Assembly: GCA_046331565.1 (NCBI GenBank)
Contig: JAXLQP010000001.1
Span: 1,178,001 to 1,242,000, forward strand
Length of the DNA: 64,000 nucleotides
Direction: 5' to 3'
DNA from: DASRDU01 sp046331565
GTDB lineage: Bacteria > Acidobacteriota > Blastocatellia > RBC074
Shown: piece after piece, positions 37,676 through 45,936 of the stretch
How positions within the stretch are numbered: the stretch's first letter is position 1
Layout of the letters: the number at the start of each line of letters is the position of its first letter
The notes under the pieces: model-generated
The model's database searches: none
What the model saw: the letters and a program-made list of their open reading frames with translations, nothing else
What the model was told of the DNA's origin: nothing
Position numbers and translations under genes: made by a program

Positions 37676-38065
37676 ATGAAGCGAACCTGGACAATCATCG
37701 GCGTTGCTGATGTTGCCCGCAGCTTCAAGTGGTATCAGTCGCTGTTCGGCCAGCCGGAAACGACTCCGGCGCATGATGACTTCGGGCAGATTCTGGACAC
37801 GGATGGAACTGTCCTGCTTTGCCTTCACCAGTGGGGCGCTCACGAACATCCGCCCCTGACCAGTCCCGATCACGCTCAGCCTGGCAATGGGCTGCTCTTG
37901 TTCTTCCGCGTGGATGACTTCAATGAAACGCTGCTGCGGGCGCGCACGCTTGTCGCCGAACTGGAAGAGGAACCTCATGTGAATCCAAATACCGGCACCA
38001 GTGAGTTCGCACTGCGTGATCCTGATGGATATTACGTTATGGTCAGCGCCCTTGCTGCGGCCTGA
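37676..38065 (+). CDS. VOC (glyoxalase/bleomycin resistance) family protein
   Basis: 129 residues with a perfect AGGAGG before the ATG. It starts MKRTWTIIGVADVARSFKWY, the first beta-alpha-beta unit in which a metal-binding His is often replaced, and has FGQILDTDGTVLLCLHQW, GLLLFFRVDDFNETLLRAR, and ends SEFALRDPDGYYVMVS, the last unit with the typical 'R-DPDG' turn. Two VOC modules fit the length. Members are metalloenzymes or binding proteins (glyoxalase, dioxygenase, drug resistance). The specific role is unknown. It lies at the edge of the accessory patch, just upstream of a MOSC remnant. Confidence 0.85.
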   Translation: MKRTWTIIGVADVARSFKWYQSLFGQPETTPAHDDFGQILDTDGTVLLCLHQWGAHEHPPLTSPDHAQPGNGLLLFFRVDDFNETLLRARTLVAELEEEPHVNPNTGTSEFALRDPDGYYVMVSALAAA

Positions 38066-38115
38066 CAATTCAATGGTTTATCGTTCAGGCCCGGGGGTTA
38101 TTCTTCAGCCGCTTA

Positions 38116-38394
38116 ATGTGCGACCCGGTGCACGAGTTATGTGGCAGCCTCCTGATTGGCAGCAGGTTAGTTTTTGGCAGCGCCGACACAGGCCCTGTAG
38201 TGGACATAACGATGCGCGATCTGCGATGCCTGATGATTAATCCTGACCCGGATACAGCCAGACAGAACCCGCGCATAATGAAAGCGTTCGTGCATCTGAA
38301 CCAGAATCATGCAGGAGTTTATGGAACAGTGGCGCGCAGAGGTCGGCTCCGTGTGGGTCAGCCGGTAAGTTTGATGATTGAGAAACAAGCCTGA
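38116..38394 (+). pseudogene. MOSC-domain protein remnant
   Basis: The last ~92 codons of a MOSC-type reading frame are preserved: CDPVHELCGSLLIGSRLVFG, MRDLRCLMINPDPDTARQNP (with the cysteine that holds the cofactor in MOSC proteins) and HAGVYGTVARRGRLRVGQPV. The upstream two thirds of the domain are missing and no ribosome binding site precedes the first ATG. Families with this domain move sulfur on molybdenum cofactor or reduce N-hydroxylated compounds. This copy is probably dead. The match is by eye from the conserved segments. Confidence 0.5.
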
Positions 38395-38568
38395 AATCGA
38401 ATTGCCCTGCGGGCAGGTGCAGGCTTTCTCGTTGCTGGCGGCTGGGCAAACAAAGGGCGAAAGGAGAGGCGCTCATCCTGAACTTTCGTTTCAATTGATG
38501 CTGACGGTACAACTGCACTTATAGTCAGGTTTACTTATCACACTTTCGTTGCCAGTCAGGAGGAACCT

Positions 38569-38661
38569 GTGAGTATTCACCCGAACGCAGCAGTCATTGG
38601 CGCAGGACTCGGCGGGTTGTGCGGCGGGACACACGTTATAGTTTGGCTTTGTTGCTGCTGA
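38569..38661 (+). pseudogene. Truncated copy of the flavin monooxygenase gene start
   Basis: A GTG with AGGAGG upstream begins a frame whose residues 4-18 (HPNAAVIGAGLGGLC) are the same as in the intact gene at 39379, then it goes out of family and stops after 30 codons. Bases 38577-38623 are identical to 39387-39433 (47 bases). The intervening 810 bases hold the antitoxin and toxin genes. Confidence 0.85.
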
Positions 38662-38694
38662 GGTTAAAATGAATGGTCAAAGGAGAATTTTTGT

Positions 38695-38943
38695 ATGTCA
38701 GCAAACCTGCAACAAACGATCCAGGAGCAACTGAGCGTATTGACGGAGGAAGAAATGCGCCAGGTGCTGAATTTTGTCAATTCGCTGCATAAGCAGAGGA
38801 AATCATCGAGGGAGAAACCACTTTCAGCGATCTTTGAAGAACTCAGCAGCGAACTTCCCTTGGAGCAGTGGCGCGAATTGCCTGCTGACGGCGCAGAAAA
38901 TCACGACCACTATTTATATGGCGCGCCCAGACACACAAAATGA
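38695..38943 (+). CDS. Antitoxin-like protein (DUF2281-type)
   Basis: 82 residues with AAAGGAG nine bases before the ATG. The N-terminal half (SANLQQTIQEQLSVLTEEEM then RQVLNFVNSLHKQR) is a helical segment typical of small DUF2281-like antitoxins paired with PIN toxins. The C-terminal part, ELPLEQWRELPADGAENHDH and YLYGAPR, is the toxin-binding tail type. Its stop overlaps the toxin ATG as ATGA, the normal arrangement in such pairs. The pair sits between the two copies of the monooxygenase gene start, so it was probably inserted as a unit. Confidence 0.8.
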   Translation: MSANLQQTIQEQLSVLTEEEMRQVLNFVNSLHKQRKSSREKPLSAIFEELSSELPLEQWRELPADGAENHDHYLYGAPRHTK

Positions 38944-39357
38944 CTCACATGGTTGAAGTTTTTGGTGACACCTTTTACTGGATTGCCCTCACCAATCCCG
39001 CTGACCAGTGGCACGCGGCAACAAAAAGCATTCGATCAGACACATCCTGATATTTCAGTAGTGACAACAGAGGAAGTACTGACCGAGTTCCTCAATTTTT
39101 ATGCTGAGGCAGGTCAGCATCGGCGCAGAATTGTTAGTGCGATGTGTGAACAAATACTGTTTTACCCGAATGTCACCGTTCTTGCCCAGACACATGAATC
39201 GTTTTCAGAAGGGGTGGAATTTTATCGGCTGCGCGACGACAAGGGCTACAGTCTGACTGACTGCATCTCAATGCTGGTGTGCCGGAAACGTGGCATTCAG
39301 CAGGTGCTGACCAGAGACCATCACTTCGAGCAGGAAGGATTCATGATTCTGTTTTGA
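38940..39357 (+). pseudogene. PIN-domain toxin, frameshifted
   Basis: The frame starting at ATG 38940 reads VEVFGDTFYWIALTNP and DQWHAATK, the PIN N-terminus with its first metal-binding Asp, and then stops at TGA about ten codons after the shift. The rest of the domain continues in the next frame: DISVVTTEEVLTEFLNFY, DKGYSLTDCISMLVCR and VLTRDHHFEQEGFMILF, with the other acidic residues. The switch occurs at an A5 run (39023-39027); removing one A restores a continuous ~138-residue protein. PIN proteins are Mg-dependent RNases. The copy is either inactive, or the extra base is a sequencing error. Confidence 0.85.
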
Positions 39358-39378
39358 AATGCATCAGATGAGGAACCT

Positions 39379-40851
39379 ATGCCTGATCACCCGAACGCAG
39401 CAGTCATTGGCGCAGGACTCGGCGGGTTGTGCGCCGGAATCAAACTGAAGGAAGCCGGGTTTGATGACTTCGTGATTCTTGAGAAGGGCGCGAAAGTCGG
39501 CGGCACCTGGCGCGACAATACTTATCCGGGCTGCGCCTGCGATACGCCGGTTGCCGTTTACCAGTTTTCGTTTGCGCCGAGTATGAAATGGAGCCACCTC
39601 TTTCCGCGTCATCACGAAGTTCAGCAGTATGCCGAAGACCTGGCTGATAACTTCGGCCTGCGGCCACATCTGCAACTCGGCGACGAAGCTATTTCGGCAG
39701 TGTGGGATGACGCAAATGCTGTCTGGAAGCTGACGACGCGGCAGGGCAAAAGGTATGAAGCCGATGTAATCATTCCGGCGCTTGGGCAGTTGAATCGCCC
39801 GCTGCTGCCGGACATTGAAGGGCTGAACAGTTTTGCAGGCCCGTCGTTTCATTCGGCCCGCTGGGATCACAGCGTTGAGCTGACCGGCAAACGAGTGGCG
39901 GTCGTTGGTTCAGCCGCCAGCGCCATTCAGATCATTCCCGAAGTGGCGAAGATGGCCGCGCACCTGACCGTCTTTCAGCGCACGCCCAACTGGGTGCTGC
40001 CGCGTCGTGATCGCCCGATCTCTGACGAAGAGAAGATGCTGATCATGACCGAGCCGCACGTTGCGCTGCACAACCGCGAGGATATTTACCTGTGGGCCGA
40101 TTACCTGTTCTGGCAGGCGTTCAGTTTTACCGAAGTCGGGCGCGCCGCCTTTACCCGCATGGCGCTCGATCACCTGCATGAACAGATCAGCGATCCTGAA
40201 CTGCGCCGCAAACTCACGCCTGATTATCCGCCTGGCTGCAAGCGCGTGCTCTTTGCCGATGATCTTTATCCGGCCCTCACGCGCCCGAATGTGACGCTCG
40301 AAACCACCGCGATTTCTCAGATCACGCCCGCAGGCATCAGAACCGCAGACGGCGCGGAACACGGATTCGATGTGATCGTTTACGCCACCGGATTTGAAAC
40401 GACGGGCTGGCAATGGTCGGTGGATGTGGTCGGCAGGGACGGATTGCACCTGCGCGAAGCGTGGGCCGCTTATCCCGAAGCATATCTTGGCATCACGACG
40501 GCGCGCTTCCCGAATATGTTTATGCTGTACGGCCCGAACACCAATCTGGGCCACAACGCCATCACCTTTATGCTGGAACGGCAGGTTGAATACACCGTGA
40601 AAGCATTGCAGGCAATGCAGGAGCGCAGCCTCGCTGCCATCGAAGTCACACAGTCAGCGCAGGATCAGTTCAATGCCGAGCTTCAGGCCGCGCTTGCCAA
40701 AACAACGTGGGCCGATCCGGCCTGCCATTCCTGGTACAAGACCGCTGATGGCAGAATCACGCAGAACTGGTCATCACACACACGCGACTATGCAAAGGCA
40801 ACCGCTGAAGTGAAGTGGGAGGATTACCACGTCCGCAGTCGCAGCATTTGA
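39379..40851 (+). CDS. Flavin-containing (Baeyer-Villiger-type) monooxygenase
   Basis: 490 residues with GAGGAA before the ATG. It has the FAD-binding loop AVIGAGLGGLCAG at the start, GGTWRDNTYPGCACD near residue 42, the BVMO fingerprint FAGPSFHSARWD (FxGxxxHxxxW) near 155, and the NADPH-binding loop VAVVGSAASAIQIIPEVA near 175. The typical YATGFETTGW segment lies near 340. It probably inserts oxygen next to a ketone or oxidises a soft nucleophile using NADPH and O2. A 47-base copy of its 5' end lies 810 bases upstream. An acyl-CoA dehydrogenase gene follows after a perfect repeat element; a shared catabolic role is possible. Confidence 0.92.
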   Translation: MPDHPNAAVIGAGLGGLCAGIKLKEAGFDDFVILEKGAKVGGTWRDNTYPGCACDTPVAVYQFSFAPSMKWSHLFPRHHEVQQYAEDLADNFGLRPHLQLGDEAISAVWDDANAVWKLTTRQGKRYEADVIIPALGQLNRPLLPDIEGLNSFAGPSFHSARWDHSVELTGKRVAVVGSAASAIQIIPEVAKMAAHLTVFQRTPNWVLPRRDRPISDEEKMLIMTEPHVALHNREDIYLWADYLFWQAFSFTEVGRAAFTRMALDHLHEQISDPELRRKLTPDYPPGCKRVLFADDLYPALTRPNVTLETTAISQITPAGIRTADGAEHGFDVIVYATGFETTGWQWSVDVVGRDGLHLREAWAAYPEAYLGITTARFPNMFMLYGPNTNLGHNAITFMLERQVEYTVKALQAMQERSLAAIEVTQSAQDQFNAELQAALAKTTWADPACHSWYKTADGRITQNWSSHTRDYAKATAEVKWEDYHVRSRSI

Positions 40852-40853
40852 CA

Positions 40854-40989
40854 ACCACGAAGAACACGAAGAACACGAAGAGAAGAAAGCAGCGGCGAAA
40901 GGGAACGCGTGGGATCTGATTCTCCTTTTCCCCTTTTCTCTTCTTCCCCTTTTCTTTCTTCTCTTCGTGTTCTTCGTGTTCTTCGTGGT
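40854..40989. repeat. Perfect 36-bp inverted repeat, CACGAAG family
   Basis: The left arm (40854-40889, with CACGAAG cores at 9-base spacing) and the right arm (40954-40989) are complementary at all 36 positions. The loop of 64 bases includes a pyrimidine-rich tract (about 40919-40953). The element starts two bases after the monooxygenase stop. Confidence 0.93.
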
Positions 40990-41044
40990 GAAAAAGCTTT
41001 GCCCCTGAACTTATTGCGCCTGACGTAAACTTTTGTTGCTGACT

Positions 41045-42214
41045 ATGCTCAATCCGCAACCGAACACGAACTATTACACGCCCGAACACGAACAGTTTCG
41101 CGCGACGATGCGCACTTTTGTAGCGCGTGAAATTGCGCCTTTCGTCAGTGAATGGGATGAAGCCGAAGAGTTTCCGCGTGAGCTGTACCGCAGGGCCGCT
41201 GAGATCGGACTGCTCGGACTTGGCTATCCCGAAGAGTATGGCGGCACGCCTGCTGATCGTTTCTTTTCCTTGATTGCGGCTGAAGAACTGGCGCAGGCAG
41301 GCAGCGGCGGCGTTTCGGCTTCGCTGCTGTCGCATTCAATCGCTGCGCCGCCGATTCTGGCCGCAGGCAGCAGTGAAATGAAAGCGCGCATCCTGCCGCC
41401 GCTGCTTGCGGGCGAAAAGATTGCGGCGCTGGCCATCACTGAACCTGCGGGCGGTTCAGACGTGGCGAGCCTCAAAACAACCGCCGTCCGCGAAGGCAGT
41501 CATTACGTCGTCAACGGCGAAAAGACTTTCATCACGTCAGGCATTCGCGCTGATTACTTCACGGTGGCGGTGCGCACAAAACCCGCTGAACACGGTGCAG
41601 GCGGCATTGCGCTGCTGCTCATCGAACGCGACGCGCCCGGCTTCACGCGCACGCCGCTGAAGAAAATGGGCTGGTGGGCGTCGGATACGGCGCATCTTTA
41701 TTTCGACAACTGCCGCGTGCCGGTGACGAATCTGATTGGCGAGGAGCATCAGGGCTTCAGGCTGATTATGCAGAATTTCAATGCCGAGCGGCTGGGGATG
41801 GCGGCGGGCGCGTATGGTTTTTCAAAGGTCTGCTTTCAGGATGCCCTCGCGTGGGCGCGTGAACGCCGGACGTTCGGGCAACCACTCATCGAGCGCCAGG
41901 TCATTCGCCACAAACTGGTTGATATGGCGATGAAAATTGAAGCAACACGCGCCCTGCTCGAAGACCTGACGTGGCGCGTCGGTCAGCGCACAGGCGATGC
42001 CAGTCTGCTGGTCGCGCAAACCTGCATGCTGAAAAATCTGGCAACACAGACGATGCAGTTCTGCGCCGATCAGGCTGTGCAGATTCTCGGCGGAATGGGC
42101 TATATGCGCGGCGAGCGTGTCGAACGCATTTACCGCGAAGTCAAAGTCAATATGATCGGCGGCGGCGCTGAAGAAATTATGAAGGATCTGGCCGCGCGGC
42201 AGTTGAAGCTGTAA
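41045..42214 (+). CDS. Acyl-CoA dehydrogenase
   Basis: 389 residues starting MLNPQPNTNYYTPEHEQFR. Family segments in order: LGLGYPEEYGGTPADRFFSL, ALAITEPAGGSDVASLKT (FAD/substrate binding, ~125-142), FITSGIRADYFTV, and the C-terminal QILGGMGYMRGERVERIYRE with MIGGGAEEIM. It oxidises an acyl-CoA to the enoyl-CoA with FAD and passes electrons to ETF. The catalytic Glu of short/medium-chain types would fall near GYMRGERVERIYRE. A TTG at 41033 is the alternative start. There is no other beta-oxidation gene nearby. Confidence 0.93.
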   Translation: MLNPQPNTNYYTPEHEQFRATMRTFVAREIAPFVSEWDEAEEFPRELYRRAAEIGLLGLGYPEEYGGTPADRFFSLIAAEELAQAGSGGVSASLLSHSIAAPPILAAGSSEMKARILPPLLAGEKIAALAITEPAGGSDVASLKTTAVREGSHYVVNGEKTFITSGIRADYFTVAVRTKPAEHGAGGIALLLIERDAPGFTRTPLKKMGWWASDTAHLYFDNCRVPVTNLIGEEHQGFRLIMQNFNAERLGMAAGAYGFSKVCFQDALAWARERRTFGQPLIERQVIRHKLVDMAMKIEATRALLEDLTWRVGQRTGDASLLVAQTCMLKNLATQTMQFCADQAVQILGGMGYMRGERVERIYREVKVNMIGGGAEEIMKDLAARQLKL

Positions 42215-42256
42215 ACCCGTCAGCGTCAAGTCAGGAACCCGTGAGATATTCGAAGC

Positions 42257-42338
42257 CCCCCGTAGTGACGAAGTCATTCGTTCTGTCTTGAGCAACGCGG
42301 TTTAGGAAACAGAACGAATGACTTCGTCACTGCGGGGG
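42257..42338. repeat. Hairpin element, CCCCCGTAGTGACGAA family (copy 2)
   Basis: The arms 42257-42286 and 42309-42338 are complementary at 29 of 30 positions over a 22-base loop. The arm shares the CCCCCGTAGTGACGAA and TCATTCGTT blocks with the copy at 23812-23896. It fills the gap between convergent genes. Confidence 0.92.
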
Positions 42339-42378
42339 TGCGGCCTGTTCTGTTCATCACCAGAGTCTGCACTGACTC

Positions 42379-43629
42379 TCAGCCAAAAACGTTCAGTGTC
42401 GGATAGTCGCCTTTCAGCACTGCTTTCGTGTCATCGAAGCCCATCCACTCTTTCAGCATCGTCGCATAGACCGAACGAAAATCGGTGGTCATCTTCAGAT
42501 TGCCATCGTCAAGATCGGTCAGGCTCGGCATCTGGCCGTAAAAACCGCCCTTCACGTTTTTGCCGACCATGTACATCGGCGTTGCCGTGCCGTGATCGGT
42601 GCCTTTGCTCAGGTTTTCATTCACGCGCCTGCCAAATTCAGTAAAGACCATCACGGCCACGTCGTCAGCGCGTCCGATGCGTTCGAGGTCTTCCATAAAA
42701 CCACGCAGCGCATCGGCAAAATAAATCAGCAGCGTCTGCTGTGAACCAGCCTGCGCGGCGTGCGTATCGTAACCGCCCTGGCTGACGTAAAAAATGCGCG
42801 TCGGCAATCCGGCTTTGATCATTCCGCTGACTTTCCTGAGATCAAGCGTCAGATCGTTGTCGCTGCCGTAATCAACCAGCGTGCGGTACTCAGCGCAGGC
42901 ATTGCGCACGAGCGCTGCCCCGACCGTCGCGGTTCTTGACACCTTGTTGAGGTAATCAAGCGACAGGTTGCTGGTCGGATAAACTTTGCCGAATGTCTCA
43001 AAGACCCTCTGCTGCTCGTCAGTGCCAGCGCGCCCGAACTTTTTCGGATCCTTGAAAACCACTGGCGACTGTTTCGCGCTTGCCACTGCGCGCGTCTGCC
43101 GCGTCGTGATGTTGACGATGTAATTTTCAACCGGCTGCGGCTGGTTCGCATCGGCGTACCGACCCAGCCAGCCGAACGGTTCGTTGCCGTGCGGCACGGC
43201 AGTGTGCCACCACTCAGCCGCCGTGAAGTGCGAGAGGTTCGGATTCGGATAGCCGCAGCCATGCACAATGGCCAGCCTGCCGTCCTTGAATAACGATTCA
43301 AAACTGGTCATCGCCGGATGCAGCGCGAAGCGGTCATTCAGCTTAACAGCCTCTTTCGACTTGATGGCCAGTGTCGGACGCGCTTTGTAATAGGCATCAT
43401 CAGCGTAAGGCACAATCGTATTCAGCCCGTCATTGCCGCCGCTCAGTTCCAGCACGACCAGAATGCGGTTCGGATGGTTTTCACTCATTCCGGCCAGCAC
43501 TCCGGCGGCCTGCGCAGCGCTGACCCGTTGCAGAAACATCGGCAACGCCGCCGAGACACCAAGCCCGTACAATCCTGAGCGCAGAAAATCGCGGCGCGAA
43601 CAACCACAGTTCTCTTTTTTGATCAGCAT
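42379..43629 (-). CDS. DUF1501 protein, Tat-exported
   Basis: 416 residues. It starts MLIKKENCGCSRRDFLRSGL, with the twin-arginine motif SRRDFL at residues 11-16 followed by a hydrophobic stretch, so it is exported folded. NRILVVLELSGGNDGLNTIV and VMVFTEFGRRVNENLSKGTD with HGTATPMYMVG are DUF1501 (COG4102) features, part of the alkaline-phosphatase/sulfatase-like fold. GGAGA precedes the ATG at 43629; the longer open frame reads through a repeat element and is rejected. The DUF1800 gene is just upstream on the same strand, a recurrent pairing in Acidobacteriota and Planctomycetes. The reaction is unknown. Confidence 0.92.
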   Translation of the reverse strand: MLIKKENCGCSRRDFLRSGLYGLGVSAALPMFLQRVSAAQAAGVLAGMSENHPNRILVVLELSGGNDGLNTIVPYADDAYYKARPTLAIKSKEAVKLNDRFALHPAMTSFESLFKDGRLAIVHGCGYPNPNLSHFTAAEWWHTAVPHGNEPFGWLGRYADANQPQPVENYIVNITTRQTRAVASAKQSPVVFKDPKKFGRAGTDEQQRVFETFGKVYPTSNLSLDYLNKVSRTATVGAALVRNACAEYRTLVDYGSDNDLTLDLRKVSGMIKAGLPTRIFYVSQGGYDTHAAQAGSQQTLLIYFADALRGFMEDLERIGRADDVAVMVFTEFGRRVNENLSKGTDHGTATPMYMVGKNVKGGFYGQMPSLTDLDDGNLKMTTDFRSVYATMLKEWMGFDDTKAVLKGDYPTLNVFG

Positions 43630-43650
43630 AATCAGTCTCCGTTGAAGATC

Positions 43651-43787
43651 ATCCACGAAGCAGCACGAAGCAGCACGAAGCTTTTTTGACAGGATTGACA
43701 GAATGGTCAGGATGAAACAGGTCTGTTTCAGCAGCATGATCCTGTTCTTCCTGTAAATCCTGTCTGATGCTTCTTCGTGCTTCAGGG
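43651..43787. repeat. Nested inverted repeat, CACGAAG outer and CAGGATT inner
   Basis: The outer left arm (43651-43680) has three CACGAAG cores at 10-base spacing; the outer right arm is short (TTCTTCGTGCTTCAGG, 43771-43786). The inner pair is GACAGGATT (from 43688) with AATCCTGTC (43756-43764), with further partial pairing. It lies between the DUF1800 and DUF1501 genes. Confidence 0.8.
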
Positions 43788-43797
43788 ATGGGGCCAG

Positions 43798-45789
43798 TTA
43801 AGCCAGTTGATATTCCGGCGCGCTCAGGATGAGATGAACCGTGCGCCGCAGGGCGGGTTCAAGTTCCGCCGCTGAATAATTGATCCGGTCTGATTTCAGT
43901 TCGCCTTTCAGAAACGCAATGACCGCCGCGCGCCGTTCGTCACTGAGCGGCAGGCGCAGAAAGCGTTTGATGAAGTAATCAGCGGTTTCATCCACTGTCT
44001 GCACCTTTGCGTCGCGGATCATTCGCGTAAAGCTGACTTCGGCCACCGTGCGCGGAATCGGTTTGACGCGGTCGCTGGCCTGCACTGCGCCCATATAAAC
44101 GCCGACTGCCAGGTTGTACTGTTCGCCGTTGGCGACCACCGACATGCGGCTTTTGCCCTTCTCTTTTGGTTGTTCGGCGAGCGGCGTGCCGCCTTCTGAC
44201 TTCTTCTCGCCCTGGCTCGCGGCAAAATTCTTTGCGGCTTCGAGCGTCATGCCGGTCAGGTAATAGTCATAAATCTGCGGCGTGACTGCTTCCATCTTCT
44301 GTAGCTTCGCGTTCCAGATGTACGGCGTGATGTGATATTCGGGAAAGCTGAGCGGAATCCTGCGATAACCTTCAGCCACCTCCTTGTCGGGCGCGATGAA
44401 TTTATTCGGGTCGGGAAAGAGCAGCGTCTCGACAAAGTTTCCCCTGGTCAGCAGCGTGGCCGGATTGATCCACGTCCGGCCTCCGGCCCACCCGGCCACA
44501 TTCGGCGGCAGCAGCAGCCCCTGACCGAGCGATGCCGATGTTTCATAAAAGTCCGGCAGGCCCGGAATCGTTTTCAATCCCAGTTTGCGATAGGTCGAAA
44601 TCAGCAGATGCACCGGCGACTTGATCTGCGTGGCGTAAGAGGCTTCGCTGTAAAAATCACGCGACAGAAAGATCGTTTTGAGCAGCGGCCTGAAATCATA
44701 CTTCGCTTCAAGCAGCACCTTTGCCAGCCGGTCGTTAAGTTCCGGCGTAATCTCTTCGCGCACAAAGTAGCGATAGATCTTCCTTGTGATGAAGCGCGGC
44801 GTGGCGGGCTGTTTCAGGATGGTGTCAATCGCATCGTAGCCGTTGAAATTGCCCGTCTGACCGAGGAATGTTTTGACGCCGTCATCGTGCAGGCTCTTGT
44901 CGTCAATGAATCTGCCTTCGTCCTGCACGGTTTCATCCTTTGTCATCGTCCAGCCGGTGAAGGCGCGGGCTATTTCGCGGATGTCCTTTTCGGTGTAGCC
45001 CTGACCTTCGCCCATCGTGAAAAGTTCCATCACTTCACGCGCGAAATTCTCGTTGGGTTTGCCTTTGACGTTGTCCTTGTTGTCGAGCCAGATGAGCATT
45101 GCCGGATCCTGCGCCATCGCAATCAGAATGTCGCGGAAGTTGCCATTCGCTTTCTGCCGCAGCGTTTCAATCATTCCAAGCATCTTCTGATGGCGATGCA
45201 CCTTTTCCTGACTTGTCGCAAAATGTCCGTGCCAGAAGAGCGTCATCTTCTCCTGAAACGGGCGCGGCGTGATGAGCATTCGTTCCGCCCACCACTGCGC
45301 GACGCGGCGAATCTCGCCGAAATCGCTCCAGAGCAGCGTGTAAAATTCATTGATGCCGGGCTGAAACGGCAGCGCGCCTTCCTGCCTGGCCGGAATCCCG
45401 AAGGCCTTGCCCGTCGCCATCGCCTGCCGCACGCCGTCCTGAATTGAAGCGTATTTGTAACCATGCGGATAGATGCCCGACTCTTCAAACTTCGGCAGGC
45501 CGCCTGTGTCAATCGTTTCGTAATCAATCAGGTAACTGACCGCCTGCTGCGGCGTCATCCGCGCCAGCTTTTCAATCTCTTCCGGCGCGCCGCCGAAACC
45601 GGCGCGTTCGAGCAGATGCCCGGCGCGTTCATAGCTCCAGTCGGCTTTGCTGATCGGTGACAGATCACCGCTCCACGAGACAGGCCCGCCCGCCTTCCAG
45701 GCAGCAGTATTCATCCCGGCCTCGCCTGTAAAACCGTAATTCGCACAGGCCAGACTGAGGATGAGGATCAACAGCATGAGTTTGCGCAT
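43798..45789 (-). CDS. DUF1800 exported protein
   Basis: 663 residues with a signal peptide (MRKLMLLILILSLACANYGF). DUF1800 (COG5267) features include HLLERAGFGGAPEEIEKLA near residue 58, MTLFWHGHFATSQEKV around 200, NENFAREVMELFTMGEGQGY around 255, and VAGWAGGRTWINPATLL around 430. It is a large helical periplasmic protein of unknown activity. It is almost always found beside a DUF1501 gene, as here, and the two probably act as one system in the periplasm. The ATG at 45789 begins the signal peptide. Confidence 0.92.
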   Translation of the reverse strand: MRKLMLLILILSLACANYGFTGEAGMNTAAWKAGGPVSWSGDLSPISKADWSYERAGHLLERAGFGGAPEEIEKLARMTPQQAVSYLIDYETIDTGGLPKFEESGIYPHGYKYASIQDGVRQAMATGKAFGIPARQEGALPFQPGINEFYTLLWSDFGEIRRVAQWWAERMLITPRPFQEKMTLFWHGHFATSQEKVHRHQKMLGMIETLRQKANGNFRDILIAMAQDPAMLIWLDNKDNVKGKPNENFAREVMELFTMGEGQGYTEKDIREIARAFTGWTMTKDETVQDEGRFIDDKSLHDDGVKTFLGQTGNFNGYDAIDTILKQPATPRFITRKIYRYFVREEITPELNDRLAKVLLEAKYDFRPLLKTIFLSRDFYSEASYATQIKSPVHLLISTYRKLGLKTIPGLPDFYETSASLGQGLLLPPNVAGWAGGRTWINPATLLTRGNFVETLLFPDPNKFIAPDKEVAEGYRRIPLSFPEYHITPYIWNAKLQKMEAVTPQIYDYYLTGMTLEAAKNFAASQGEKKSEGGTPLAEQPKEKGKSRMSVVANGEQYNLAVGVYMGAVQASDRVKPIPRTVAEVSFTRMIRDAKVQTVDETADYFIKRFLRLPLSDERRAAVIAFLKGELKSDRINYSAAELEPALRRTVHLILSAPEYQLA

Positions 45790-45936
45790 TTGTTTTCCTC
45801 CATGGAAGCAGGCTGACCAGCCCGCGGCTCGCCAGCCAGTGCCTGGTTGTTTCGCGTTCGATAAAGGGAAGAACAGAGTGCGAATGATTACCTGACGGAA
45901 CGAATCGAGACTGCCCGACGCGCTGCCTGACGTGAA

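Noticed and set aside
39023..39027. Programmed -1 frameshift in the PIN gene
   Set aside because: Joining the two halves needs a +1 (or -2) shift, whereas A-run slippage normally gives -1. An indel or sequencing error is simpler.
43630..43737. N-terminal extension of the DUF1501 protein
   Set aside because: It reads through a repeat element and would bury the Tat signal; the ATG at 43629 has a good ribosome binding site.
44332..45447. 371-codon plus-strand open frame
   Set aside because: It is antisense to the DUF1800 gene, which has clear family motifs; the antisense frame has none.
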